From RBG-16-34-14 sp963798865 (GTDB taxonomy: Bacteria; Bacteroidota; Ignavibacteria; Ignavibacteriales; Ignavibacteriaceae): DNA of 64,000 nt. The position numbers were made by a program, and so were the translations under genes. Shown here piece by piece: positions 37,790 through 47,120 of the stretch. Position 1 is the first letter of the stretch. Each line of letters starts with the position of its first letter. Under the pieces are notes generated by a model, which saw only the letters and a program-made list of their open reading frames with translations, searched no databases and was not told where the DNA came from. The DNA is taken from assembly GCA_963798865.1 (NCBI GenBank), contig CAWCVZ010000005.1, positions 186,001-250,000 on the forward strand, read 5' to 3'.

Positions 37790-40765
37790 TCACTTAACTT
37801 TTCCCGTATCATTAGCTACACTGTCTTTCTGCATAAGCTTCTGATATTTTTCAATATTGGTTTTAACTGTAGGATCGTTCGGAAACATAACTTCAAGCCG
37901 ACGCCATAACTCTAGCGCTTTATCGTATTCATTAAGATTATCATAAAGCATCATTAATACTCTGTAAGGATCATAATACGACTGTGTAAAATTCGGGTTC
38001 TCATTAATTTGCTCAAGAGCCAGCTTCTCAACTTCAACGGAATATTCTTTGTATTTATCCATTGCCCCCGCATTATAGTAAAGATTAGAGATTTCATAAA
38101 GCAATCCGAAAGGCATTGGTCTTATTTCTCTCGGGATTTTCTTTTGCATCAGATCAAGAGTTTGTATTGCAAGATTATTTTGATTTGTATTAATATAGTA
38201 GAGACTTAATCTTATAAAAGAATTACGATAATTCTGAATTAACCTACTATGGTTTTCATCAAAGAAAATTTTAGGATCGCTCACTCCTCTAAACTTAAAT
38301 CCCGGGGCATAATCCTTACTGTAGCTATTATTTTCCTTAAGCATTTTACTAAGGAGGTCCACATTGATAAATTCGATGCCAGGTTTACGTTTTTCAGGGA
38401 CAAACCTGAATGCCATTCCTTCCATTCTTAAATAATCCTGCAAACCAATTTTGCTGTCATCAGAACAGGTAACCGCAAAATAAATTGGTCTTTCCCAGTT
38501 ATTGGCTTCGATAATTTCTTTAACCATAATATCCTGAACGCGCACAGCTTTTACATTTCCAAAAGTAAGTGTGTTATCCATTTTGAATTTTATACTTCCC
38601 TGCTTAATAACCGAGGTATCGGTTATTTCATACTTTTGCATTAGATCTTTTATCTCCGGAGTTGATTTAGGCAAAGGGACAGTTATTTCCTGTGTATTCC
38701 ACTGTATCGGTCTGATCTGTTCAATTTGTGAATCGGATATTTTCATACTAACCGTTCCGACTTTGTAAGGGTCGTTATGTTTTAGCTGCATAATATACCA
38801 GCTTGTATTAAGTAAACTGAGGTTAGCAATTTTAACATCTCTTCTCACTCCTTCAACATCCTGCAAATACCATAGAGGAAAAGTATCGTTATCCCCGTTT
38901 GTAAAAAGAACAGCATTTGGTGCACAGCTTTGAAGAAGATTATAAGAATAATCCCACGGAACCCAATTTTTAGAACGGTCGTGAGTAAAATAATTTGCTC
39001 TTAACATAACAATCGGGACAAGGATAAAACCAAATACCAGCACTGCAACTGTTGCTGCGTTACTGATAGAAATATTTTTCACTTTTTCCTGGATAAGATC
39101 AATCAGTCCACGGATTGCAATTGCAATCCAGATGGAATAAACAAAGAAAGCTCCGACATAAAAATAATCTCTTTCCCTTGGTTGAGGTTCCTGTTGGTTT
39201 TGGTAAAAAGCAGTAAGGTAACCCATAAGAATAAACATAACCATAAAGATAGATGCCATTTTCCAATCACGCTTGAAGTGGAAATAAATTCCAACAATAC
39301 CAAGCAGAAAAGGAATACCAAATAATGAATCTTTAACACTTCCCGAAAAATTAACACCTGTAATTTTTGTTATTATACTTCCAATGCCGTTGAAAGGGGC
39401 AATGTCAGCACCTTCATCCTGATCCCAGCCAGCTCTTCCGGCATAATTCCATAAAAGATATCGTGTCATCATATGGTTCATCTGGTAATTCCAGAAGAAA
39501 TCAAGATCACTGGAATAACCCGTAAAAACTCCCTGCTGATGCGGTTCACTTGAAAATCTTCTTTTAAATATAGGAAAATCACCATACTGTTCGCGGTTTA
39601 GATAAGACATTAACTCGGTTAATTTATCAGGTTCATTTTCATTCATAGGAGGATTTTGATTTGCACGGATGATTACCATTGCGAATGTTGTGAACCCTAT
39701 AAGAACAAAAGCAAAGGAAGTAAATATTAAATGCATTGTCCGTTTATTTTCCCTTACTGAAAAATAAATTCCATAGGCAAGCGCCGCAAATATTAATATC
39801 AGGACTATTATTCCGGTAACAATATTATTTCCGGCTATGTCGCCAATTAAAGATGGTAGAATTTTTACAACGCCGGGATAAACAATAAATAAACATATCC
39901 CTCCAAGTATAATAGGAAGGTAAATTGAATTTTTATTCAGAAGTTTTTTCCACAATACGGCAATAAAGATTGCACTTAACCCAAGAGTTACTAAAATAAA
40001 TTTTTGATCATACGCTTTATATTCTTCTGGTGTTGGAGGCGTAGTACCTTTTTGAGCGCTCCACATAGCTATAGCGATCAGAAAAACAACCACAGCATGA
40101 CCGAGGAAAATATACCCGGATTTTTTTAAGGCTTCTTCATCATTCATGTATTTTCTAAATACAATAACCATTACAACCGGAACCAGAGCCAGGATACTCA
40201 TTAAATGAACTCCGGTTGAAAGCCCCATCAGGTAAGCAATCATTATAAGATATTTTTCATTATCCTTATCATCTGCTCTCTCATGCCAGCGAATCATAAG
40301 GTAAACAGTAGCCGCTAAAAGAAATGTACTGAAAGCATAAACTTCAGCTTCAACACCGTTAAACCAAAAAGTATCGCTGAATGAAAATGATAAAGCCCCA
40401 ATTGCCGCCGCAACAAATGTTGCAAGGGCATCAAGCAGATTTTTATAATTTTTACCCCGGAAATTTTCTACAAGTTTTACAGCTATCAGGTAAAGAAAAA
40501 ATACAGAGAATGCACTTGCTAAAACTGATATCGTATTAAACTTATAAGCAACGTTCGCAGCAAAAGGAAGCATTGAAAAAATTCTTCCAAGTATAAGAAA
40601 GAAAGGGGCTCCCGGAGGATGCGGTACCTGGAGATAATAACCCGCAGCTACAAATTCGCCGCAATCCCAGAAGGAAACCGACGGCTGCATAGTCATAAAC
40701 AAAACAATTGCAGAAAAAAGAAATACCGCAATGCCAATAATTCTTTTTAAAAACTTGTAATCCAT
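37790..40765 (-). CDS. DUF2723 multi-pass membrane protein with C-terminal TPR-like region
   Basis: The 991 residues start with MDYKFLKRIIGIAVF and MQPSVSFWDCGEFVAAGYYLQVPHPPGAPFF (about 28-55), the diagnostic DUF2723 N-terminus, resembling protein O-mannosyltransferases. About a dozen membrane helices follow, then a soluble part with NGDNDTFPLWYLQDVEGVRRDV (about 630-655) and a TPR-like tail (NEYDKALELWRRLEVMFPNDPTV). The family is common in Bacteroidota and is linked to protein or surface glycosylation by fold only. It follows a small hypothetical gene on the same strand. Confidence 0.9.
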   Translation of the reverse strand: MDYKFLKRIIGIAVFLFSAIVLFMTMQPSVSFWDCGEFVAAGYYLQVPHPPGAPFFLILGRIFSMLPFAANVAYKFNTISVLASAFSVFFLYLIAVKLVENFRGKNYKNLLDALATFVAAAIGALSFSFSDTFWFNGVEAEVYAFSTFLLAATVYLMIRWHERADDKDNEKYLIMIAYLMGLSTGVHLMSILALVPVVMVIVFRKYMNDEEALKKSGYIFLGHAVVVFLIAIAMWSAQKGTTPPTPEEYKAYDQKFILVTLGLSAIFIAVLWKKLLNKNSIYLPIILGGICLFIVYPGVVKILPSLIGDIAGNNIVTGIIVLILIFAALAYGIYFSVRENKRTMHLIFTSFAFVLIGFTTFAMVIIRANQNPPMNENEPDKLTELMSYLNREQYGDFPIFKRRFSSEPHQQGVFTGYSSDLDFFWNYQMNHMMTRYLLWNYAGRAGWDQDEGADIAPFNGIGSIITKITGVNFSGSVKDSLFGIPFLLGIVGIYFHFKRDWKMASIFMVMFILMGYLTAFYQNQQEPQPRERDYFYVGAFFVYSIWIAIAIRGLIDLIQEKVKNISISNAATVAVLVFGFILVPIVMLRANYFTHDRSKNWVPWDYSYNLLQSCAPNAVLFTNGDNDTFPLWYLQDVEGVRRDVKIANLSLLNTSWYIMQLKHNDPYKVGTVSMKISDSQIEQIRPIQWNTQEITVPLPKSTPEIKDLMQKYEITDTSVIKQGSIKFKMDNTLTFGNVKAVRVQDIMVKEIIEANNWERPIYFAVTCSDDSKIGLQDYLRMEGMAFRFVPEKRKPGIEFINVDLLSKMLKENNSYSKDYAPGFKFRGVSDPKIFFDENHSRLIQNYRNSFIRLSLYYINTNQNNLAIQTLDLMQKKIPREIRPMPFGLLYEISNLYYNAGAMDKYKEYSVEVEKLALEQINENPNFTQSYYDPYRVLMMLYDNLNEYDKALELWRRLEVMFPNDPTVKTNIEKYQKLMQKDSVANDTGKVK

Positions 40766-40850
40766 TAAAACCTCAAATTGAAAAGAATCAGTTGTTTATT
40801 AGTTAAAATCACTAAGTTTTTCAGATAAGAATATGATTTTTGAATTTCCC

Positions 40851-41075
40851 TCACTCCTCTTTCTTTTTAAAGAAAGAATTATACTTACTTTTATCAACCG
40901 GTTTATTGTATTTATCATATATTTCTTTAAGCCGCTTCATCGAAAGTGTATCGAAGTCTTCATCATCTTTTTGTCTTTTTAAAAACATCTTAAAATCTTC
41001 TGCTTCTTTCTTTTCAAAGTTTCTCTCGAACTTCTTTAAAGCATCAATATATTTTTGTTGTTCCCTGAAAAACAT
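40851..41075 (-). CDS. Small charged hypothetical protein
   Basis: The 74 residues are almost all charged and helical (EQQKYIDALKKFERNFEKKE, MKRLKEIYDKYNKPVDKSK), with no membrane segment or signal. It looks like a short coiled or disordered basic/acidic protein. It lies upstream of the DUF2723 gene with an 85-base gap. The codon pattern fits its neighbours, but I cannot assign a function, and a chance reading frame is not excluded. Confidence 0.55.
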   Translation of the reverse strand: MFFREQQKYIDALKKFERNFEKKEAEDFKMFLKRQKDDEDFDTLSMKRLKEIYDKYNKPVDKSKYNSFFKKKEE

Positions 41076-41191
41076 ATAAATATTTTTACAATTGTACTTT
41101 ATCTCATAAATTTAAGTTCTCAAATTAACCAAACCTGAGCTAAGAAAAAAAGTAATATTAAGACTCATAAATAACTTCATCGGTTCCGTTT

Positions 41192-41770
41192 ATGGATAAA
41201 AAACTTCTATACTATATTTTTAATAAGCCATATGGAGTATTATCCCAGTTTACTGATAAACTAAACAGAAAGACTTTGGCAGGATTTTATGATTTTCCGA
41301 AAGATGTTTACCCGGTTGGAAGATTGGATTTTGACAGTGAAGGATTGCTTCTTCTTTCCAATGATAAAGAGCTTGTAGATTTTTTATTAAACCCTTTAAA
41401 CAGGCATGAAAAAGAATATTATGCGCAGGTTGAGGGAATTCCTGCATCGGATAATTTACAAAAACTTGAGGAGGGAGTAATCATTGAGGGGAAAAAAACT
41501 CTTCCTTCAAAAGCAAAAATAATTATTGATCCTCAATTCCCGGCAAGAAAACCTCCGATATTTCCAAGAAAAAATAAATCTGTTTGCTGGATAAGTGTTG
41601 TTGTTACAGAAGGAAGATACAGACAGGTAAGGAAAATGACTGCGGCAGTTGGTTTTCCTACTTTAAGATTAGTAAGGGTAAGAATTAAAAATATTCCTCT
41701 CGGCAGTTTACAGCCGGGAAAAACCCGTGAACTAACACAAGAGGAAATTCAAGTGTTAAAAAATCCTTAA
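41192..41770 (+). CDS. rRNA large-subunit pseudouridine synthase (RluE/RsuA type)
   Basis: The 192 residues match the RluE/RsuA group without an S4 domain: YYIFNKPYGVLSQFTD, VYPVGRLDFDSEGLLLLSND with the catalytic aspartate, EKEYYAQVEG, and VVVTEGRYRQVRKMTAAVGFPTLRLVRVRI. RluE makes pseudouridine 2457 in 23S rRNA. Three bases of its stop region overlap the convergent mscL stop. The upstream gap of 116 bases probably contains the promoter. Confidence 0.93.
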   Translation: MDKKLLYYIFNKPYGVLSQFTDKLNRKTLAGFYDFPKDVYPVGRLDFDSEGLLLLSNDKELVDFLLNPLNRHEKEYYAQVEGIPASDNLQKLEEGVIIEGKKTLPSKAKIIIDPQFPARKPPIFPRKNKSVCWISVVVTEGRYRQVRKMTAAVGFPTLRLVRVRIKNIPLGSLQPGKTRELTQEEIQVLKNP

Positions 41771-42225
41771 GCAGTTAAAGCTGATGTGCAATGTGCACAC
41801 TTAGTTGCTTTAATTGGAATTTTTGATAAACAATAGGGACATGCTTTTTCTGTAGGCGCTACTGCTGCAGGAGTTTCTTCTTTTCTTTTTAATCTATTAA
41901 ACATCCTGATAATTAAAAATACAGCAAAAGCGACAATTAAAAAGCTTATTACCGCATTAATAAATACACCATAATTTATTGTTACGGCACCTGCTTTTTG
42001 TGCCGCTTCCACAGATACATAAGGTCCTGCAACTTCAGTCCCAGATTTTAAAACAATAAACAAATTTGAAAAATCAACATTACCTAAAAGCATACCGATA
42101 GGGGGCATTATTATATCTTTTACCAATGATTGAACAATTGTACCGAAGGCTGCCCCGATAATAATACCAACAGCCATATCAAGTACATTCCCTTTAACTG
42201 CAAATTCTTTAAACTCTTTTAACAT
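41767..42225 (-). CDS. mscL: Large-conductance mechanosensitive channel MscL with C-terminal zinc ribbon
   Basis: Residues 1-110 are MscL: MLKEFKEFAVKGNVLDMAVGIIIGAAFGTIVQSLV (N-terminal helix and first membrane helix) and the second membrane helix, FINAVISFLIVAFAVFLII. The cytoplasmic end is extended by CPYC...CAHC (C129, C132, C143, C146), a zinc ribbon instead of the usual short helical bundle end. The start has a strong GGAGG site. MscL releases solutes under osmotic shock. The zinc ribbon could bind metal or a partner near the pore. Confidence 0.92.
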   Translation of the reverse strand: MLKEFKEFAVKGNVLDMAVGIIIGAAFGTIVQSLVKDIIMPPIGMLLGNVDFSNLFIVLKSGTEVAGPYVSVEAAQKAGAVTINYGVFINAVISFLIVAFAVFLIIRMFNRLKRKEETPAAVAPTEKACPYCLSKIPIKATKCAHCTSALTA

Positions 42226-42454
42226 ATTTCCTCCAAAAGTTATTAAGAAATGATGTTATTATATAGATCACAAATGACTGGAAAAATGATTCCATGCAAA
42301 CCGTCTTTAATTGCCATGCAATATTTTAAACGTTTGCCAGCCTTAAATTATCAAAATTTAAGGACTTAAAGAAAAATTAAAGCTGGCATAAATATTTATA
42401 CAATGAAAAATCACAAAAAGATTTTTTATCGTTAATCAAACAAGGAGTAATAAA

Positions 42455-43435
42455 ATGGAAATAATAAAATCTCTCTGGAGAAACAAATGGATGGGGCGCT
42501 TAGTTAGTCTCTTCACTGCCGTTACTTTTTTGTTTCTAATCGGCTGCCAGGATTCTGTAATGGATTCACAAGATAATACAGAACCTTCAACCGATAAAGA
42601 AGCTATGGTGAAAATTGCAGATGAAGATTCCTCAATTTCATCTTTTGATGAAGCTTTTAATGAAGAAGATCTTCTGGATTTTGGTATTGGAAAAATCCAA
42701 ACACAGATTTATCCATTTAAAGTCTGGCACAGAGCACATCTTATAAACAGAAATCTTGTAGTTGATATACAAGGCGATACGGCTTATGCAACATTAACAA
42801 AAAACTTTGAAGGAACGCTTTTTATAAAGGCATCATACGATTCTTCAGCAACTGAACCTGATACAACTATACAGAAAGTTTTCAACGCAACTTTTACACG
42901 AAAATTAATATTTGTAAAAGTAGCGAGTACTCCCCGCCCTTTCCTGAACTGGCGGCTTGCAGCTGTATCTTTACCTGAAGGTGGAGCGATTTCACCTAAT
43001 ATTGATATAGAGAAATTAACAATTTATTTACCTAATGGAGATACGCTGGAAATTAATTCCCCGAATGATTATTACCTTGTAAGACGTCATGGTTGGTTTA
43101 ACTGGTGGAGAGACATTCCGGTAATACCAAGAAATGATTCCGTTCGTGTACAGGTGGAATTATTCAGTGCATACGAAAATGAAGATTTCGTAACAGTAAC
43201 ATTTGGAAGAAACAGGTTCGGCGGTGAAAAACACAAAAGAAGATTTGAGCTTGTTTCATCTGCACAAGTTGCTGGTGGTTACGACAAGGTTTATGAACAA
43301 ACATTCAGAACTCTTGCATTCCCAGGGTTTTTTCACGCGGTTATAGATGCATTACCGCAGCAAGTTGTGTTTGACGATGCTGCTGCAGTTGAAAGTTCGG
43401 TTTGGGGTATTCCATATTTTGTTAAACGTGATTAG
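42455..43435 (+). CDS. Lipoprotein, unknown function
   Basis: A signal sequence ends in the lipobox LFLIGC with C31. A Ser/Asp/Glu-rich linker and a beta-rich domain of about 220 residues follow (KVWHRAHLINRNLVVDIQGDTAYATL, TFTRKLIFVK, RVQVELFSAYENEDFVTVTFG, given in short parts). I do not recognise the family. It has an AAGGAG ribosome site and its own downstream terminator, so it is a separate unit upstream of the lipoprotein-transglutaminase operon. The 229-base upstream gap holds its promoter. Confidence 0.75.
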   Translation: MEIIKSLWRNKWMGRLVSLFTAVTFLFLIGCQDSVMDSQDNTEPSTDKEAMVKIADEDSSISSFDEAFNEEDLLDFGIGKIQTQIYPFKVWHRAHLINRNLVVDIQGDTAYATLTKNFEGTLFIKASYDSSATEPDTTIQKVFNATFTRKLIFVKVASTPRPFLNWRLAAVSLPEGGAISPNIDIEKLTIYLPNGDTLEINSPNDYYLVRRHGWFNWWRDIPVIPRNDSVRVQVELFSAYENEDFVTVTFGRNRFGGEKHKRRFELVSSAQVAGGYDKVYEQTFRTLAFPGFFHAVIDALPQQVVFDDAAAVESSVWGIPYFVKRD

Positions 43436-43450
43436 CTAAATATCTCTCTC

Positions 43451-43494
43451 ATTCGCCCTGCTTGTTTTTATAAGCAGGGTGAATTTTTATTTTG
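43451..43494 (+). terminator. Rho-independent terminator after the first lipoprotein gene
   Basis: ATTCGCCCTGCTT and AAGCAGGGTGAAT pair around an 8-base loop and are followed by TTTTATTTT. This ends the transcript of the lipoprotein gene before the second lipoprotein starts at 43534. Confidence 0.88.
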
Positions 43495-43533
43495 AATTGA
43501 TATTATAAACAACCAATAGTATGTTTAAATAAA

Positions 43534-44436
43534 ATGAAAATCTTTACAAAATATTTTATTCTTTTAATTCCTTTATTATTATTTGCCGGCTGTGATAAAC
43601 CTGCACCAACTGAACTTACCATGAAAGATGAACAGCTCGATGTTGAATTATTAACAAAAGATACCAATGATGAATTTTATACTTCTGATTCTTCAGGGGT
43701 TGTAGATGATTTAAAAAAGTTTACGAATGTTGTTACCGTAAGCGGAATCAAAATTACAAAAGGTGACCAAACTTATAATGCTGCTTTTGCCCAGGCAATT
43801 TTCTTTGATAAAAATTCAAAGGTTCATTCTCCCGATGGAAGATTATTAGGGTTCAAAACCCGTTTGCTGGGGAATGTACAATTTAATGGTATTGATTCAC
43901 GGCTTGCAGAATATAGAATCCGTTTTACTAACAGAAATAATGGAGTACACAGAGATACTTTGCTTGGTTACCGGCATGTTTTAAATAGTTTATTTCCTCA
44001 ACAGGATTTTAATTACGAATTCAATTCATCTGTAACATTTAATATTGATTTTCTGCCATTGTTTGGTGGAAATTCATTTACTTTTGATATCCCAACTCCT
44101 TCTGAAATAACCGGCTCTGTAAGGTTTGAAGGAACAAGAAGGAATAACACATTAAGAGCAATTCTTACATGGAACGCAATGCATCATCAGAATTTTGAAA
44201 TTATTTTAGGAGCATCAACAAGTAATAACGAAATGATATTCCCGCTCTTCCGGTTAAGAACAAAAGATGATGGAGAATTAATTATACCTGCTTCGCTGAT
44301 AAACAGAATTCCTCAAAGATTTAAAACAATTGTTATTAATATTGTGAGAAAAGAAGAGTCCCATCATGAAATTAATAACAATGATCTGTATGTATTATCT
44401 CAAAGCATTCATAGCCTGGTTGTGGATATTCCTTGA
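43534..44436 (+). CDS. Lipoprotein, unknown function, first gene of a barrel-transglutaminase operon
   Basis: The signal peptide ends at LLLFAGC (C20). A 280-residue region rich in beta strands follows, with one notable pattern near 150-200 (NYEFNSSVTFNIDFLPL, GGNSFTFDIPTPSEI) that resembles calcium- or sugar-binding sandwich domains, though I cannot name the family. The stop TGA overlaps the TTG start of the next gene, so the two are translated together. It is likely anchored in the outer membrane or facing the periplasm. Confidence 0.75.
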   Translation: MKIFTKYFILLIPLLLFAGCDKPAPTELTMKDEQLDVELLTKDTNDEFYTSDSSGVVDDLKKFTNVVTVSGIKITKGDQTYNAAFAQAIFFDKNSKVHSPDGRLLGFKTRLLGNVQFNGIDSRLAEYRIRFTNRNNGVHRDTLLGYRHVLNSLFPQQDFNYEFNSSVTFNIDFLPLFGGNSFTFDIPTPSEITGSVRFEGTRRNNTLRAILTWNAMHHQNFEIILGASTSNNEMIFPLFRLRTKDDGELIIPASLINRIPQRFKTIVINIVRKEESHHEINNNDLYVLSQSIHSLVVDIP

Positions 44437-46424
44437 CAAAAAAAACTTTAATTTATTTTTATTTAATATTTTTTTTTAAGATGGATATATTTGCTCAAAA
44501 CTCTTTTGAACTTACAGGAAACCAGGGTTTTAATAACGAAGCCTCGTCTCTTCTTAACAGTTATGAACTGAACCCCTCAAATTTTTCTTTGCTAAAAGAT
44601 TGGGGACTTGCACTAACTTACGGCGGAGAGTTTTCCAGTAAAATTACTTCAAATATTTATTTGCTTTCCCTCTCAAAAAGATTTTCCAATCATTTTATTT
44701 CTTTCCGCTATACTCCGGGTTACCAAAAGGATTTCCTTTTCAACAATGGTCAATCAATAATTTTTGAAGACTCAACTTCCCAGTCCTTAAACTCCGAATA
44801 CAGTTACAAAGAAATTTTTGGAATGGGTTATTCAAATAAATTTTCTGATAAATTCAGTGCGGGATTTTCTTTAAGATATTTTACACAGGAATTTAAAACT
44901 GAATCATTCTATCCTGTTTTTTCGGATACGAATAATTATATAATCAGCAGCAGTGAAACCGAAACAAATAACTTCTGGAAAGGAGATCTCGGTTTTAATT
45001 ATCTTCTTTCGGAAAATATTTTATTATCCGCTTCATCAATTAATTTATTTACTTTTAATGAGTCTATACTTTCCGAAGAAAATAAATCTATCTCCCTTAA
45101 AAAAGACAAGGCTGTGCAGTTTGGAATTTACTATCAGCCGGATAAAAATTCCGGGATGAATTTAATTTATGAAACCACTAACTCTTTCCAGGCAGGGTTT
45201 AATTTTGGTTTTGATATTGGTAAAAAAAACCTGGGAGCCGGCTTAACAATTTTTCATGATAAATATCAGTCCCCTTACATAGCGGGAATTATTCCTTCAA
45301 TATTTTATTCAGATAATCTATTCGGGATTTCGCTTTCAGGTGTAAAATATTTTTCTGATAGAAATGTTACTCATTCTTTTTCTGAATTTGCCAATGATGG
45401 TTTATCAAACATTCTGAATAACAGGTACAGTTTTGATAAAGCTGTTCTTGCAATTACCTTCGCTTTAAATACCATAAAAGTTCAATCAGTTGAGCTGGCA
45501 GATGTAGAAGTAACTAAAGAAATTTATCCGACACTTTCCGGTTTATATCTAACCAATCCTTTTGCAACAGGTAAAATAATAAACCTCACCCGAGATCCTG
45601 TCATTGTTAAACCATATTCAAGAATCGAAGGAATAAATAAAGATAACATTCAATCGCCGGAAATTATGATTTCAGGAAATGATACTGTTGAAGTTCAGTT
45701 CTATACTTTAATTCCTGAAGACCTGATAAAATCAAAACCGGAAATTTCTTATGCTGATTTTTTTGTTTCAGTATCCGGTGATGAACCTGATGACCAGTTT
45801 CAAAAAGCTGTGCTTGTTAATGGAAGTAATTCATGGGACGGGAATGTATCCAACTTGAAATATTTTATTAAAAAAGATTTTAATTTTTCCTTGAGCTACA
45901 GCAAGACAATATTAGGCGCTTATAAAACTTTGCTGGATACTTTGCCAGACAATCTTTCAGATTTTTACAAAACAAAAATTATTTTTAATGAACTGATTAA
46001 AAATCTTGTTTACACCTCAGATCCAAGAGCTTCAGCAGAGTATGTTCAATTCCCGGCTGAAACAATTAAGCTTAAAGGCGGCGATTGTGATGACCTCTCG
46101 GTTTTACTCTCTTCGGTGCTGGAAAGCGCCGGGGTTGAAACTGCTCTTGTTGATTATAAAAATCCCGGCGGAATCAGCCATGTGAATGTCCTTGTAAATA
46201 CAAAATTAATACCGGGGGAAGCCAAACTAATAACAGAAAATGATACAAAATATTTCCTGCGGAAAAATGAAAACAGGGAAGATGAAATATGGATTCCTGT
46301 TGAAACAACTTCTTTAAAAGATTTTGATGAAGCCTGGAATTTAGGAGTTGAAAAATTTAACGATCAGGCGCTGCAAAAATTAGGTCTTGTAAAAGGGACA
46401 GTAGAAATAACAGATATTTATTAA
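44433..46424 (+). CDS. Outer-membrane-barrel-like protein fused to a transglutaminase-like domain
   Basis: A TTG start (overlapping the previous stop) and a signal (LIYFYLIFFFKMDIFAQ) precede about 330 residues of amphipathic strands resembling PorV/FadL-type barrels (FSNHFISFRYTPGYQKDF, KFSAGFSLRYFTQEF). Residues about 330-500 form a beta domain. The C-terminus is a transglutaminase-like cysteine-peptidase fold: KGGDCDDLSVLLSSVLESAG with C552, GISHVNVLVN with H583 and IWIPVETT with E624 in the usual Asp position. The combination in one chain is unusual. The activity is unknown. Confidence 0.75.
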   Translation: MTKKTLIYFYLIFFFKMDIFAQNSFELTGNQGFNNEASSLLNSYELNPSNFSLLKDWGLALTYGGEFSSKITSNIYLLSLSKRFSNHFISFRYTPGYQKDFLFNNGQSIIFEDSTSQSLNSEYSYKEIFGMGYSNKFSDKFSAGFSLRYFTQEFKTESFYPVFSDTNNYIISSSETETNNFWKGDLGFNYLLSENILLSASSINLFTFNESILSEENKSISLKKDKAVQFGIYYQPDKNSGMNLIYETTNSFQAGFNFGFDIGKKNLGAGLTIFHDKYQSPYIAGIIPSIFYSDNLFGISLSGVKYFSDRNVTHSFSEFANDGLSNILNNRYSFDKAVLAITFALNTIKVQSVELADVEVTKEIYPTLSGLYLTNPFATGKIINLTRDPVIVKPYSRIEGINKDNIQSPEIMISGNDTVEVQFYTLIPEDLIKSKPEISYADFFVSVSGDEPDDQFQKAVLVNGSNSWDGNVSNLKYFIKKDFNFSLSYSKTILGAYKTLLDTLPDNLSDFYKTKIIFNELIKNLVYTSDPRASAEYVQFPAETIKLKGGDCDDLSVLLSSVLESAGVETALVDYKNPGGISHVNVLVNTKLIPGEAKLITENDTKYFLRKNENREDEIWIPVETTSLKDFDEAWNLGVEKFNDQALQKLGLVKGTVEITDIY

Positions 46425-46436
46425 TTGAGGTTATAA

Positions 46437-47114
46437 ATGAAAAAATTATTTTTATTATTAATTGTATTTGCGGGAATAACTTTTGCGCAAACTTATAAGA
46501 TTGAAAAAGTAAACGGTTCGGTTAAAATTCTGGATTTAACTGATAAATGGGCTGACGCAAAAGAAGGAAATATTTTATCTCAAAATTCAATTCTTGTTAC
46601 AGAAAACAATTCATCAGTTAGGTTTTCCGGTAATGGCAATACATTTACACTTAAAGAATCATCAGCTCTTTCAGTTTCAAATTTAAAGCAAATGACCCTC
46701 GATGATTTAATTCTTGCCCTTGCAATGGAAGATATGCTTAACGCCCCGCGGGAAAACGAAAACAACAACAGTAAAAGCACTGCAGTTTATGGAACTAAAA
46801 TTGGTACTGCAGATAAAATTATTTTGTCGGATGATTTTGGTTTCAAAAGATTAAGCGGGGCAATACAGCTTGCGGAAAATGGCTTTAAAGAATCAGCAGT
46901 TGTTACTTCAAAAGAGATTTTTAGAAAATATCCTGAAACAAAAAAGAAAGCTGATTCAAGGATTTACTTTGCCAATTTGTTGTATGATTTCGGATTGTAT
47001 GAAGAAGCATACGATGATTTTATATCAATTAAAGAATTGAAACTTTCCGATAAAGAAAAATCTGAAGTAGAAAATAAAATTTCTATGCTGAATAAAAAGC
47101 TGGTTAATAAATAA
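46437..47114 (+). CDS. FecR-like domain protein with TPR-like C-terminus
   Basis: The 225 residues start with a signal peptide (MKKLFLLLIVFAGITFAQ). A FecR-like strand pattern follows (KVNGSVKI, KEGNILSQNSILVTENNSSVRF, GNTFTLKESSALSV), then a helical part with a TPR-like repeat (about 140-220, SAVVTSKEIFRKYPETKKKADSR, GLYEEAYDDFISI). It starts 12 bases after the barrel-transglutaminase gene and ends the operon. FecR domains often sense or regulate at the cell surface; here it may assist the upstream protein. Confidence 0.75.
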   Translation: MKKLFLLLIVFAGITFAQTYKIEKVNGSVKILDLTDKWADAKEGNILSQNSILVTENNSSVRFSGNGNTFTLKESSALSVSNLKQMTLDDLILALAMEDMLNAPRENENNNSKSTAVYGTKIGTADKIILSDDFGFKRLSGAIQLAENGFKESAVVTSKEIFRKYPETKKKADSRIYFANLLYDFGLYEEAYDDFISIKELKLSDKEKSEVENKISMLNKKLVNK

Positions 47115-47120
47115 TCTTAA

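Noticed and set aside
42385..42410. Sigma-54-like promoter (CTGGCATAAATATTTATAC) before the lipoprotein gene
   Set aside because: The -12 GC element is missing, so the match is too weak.
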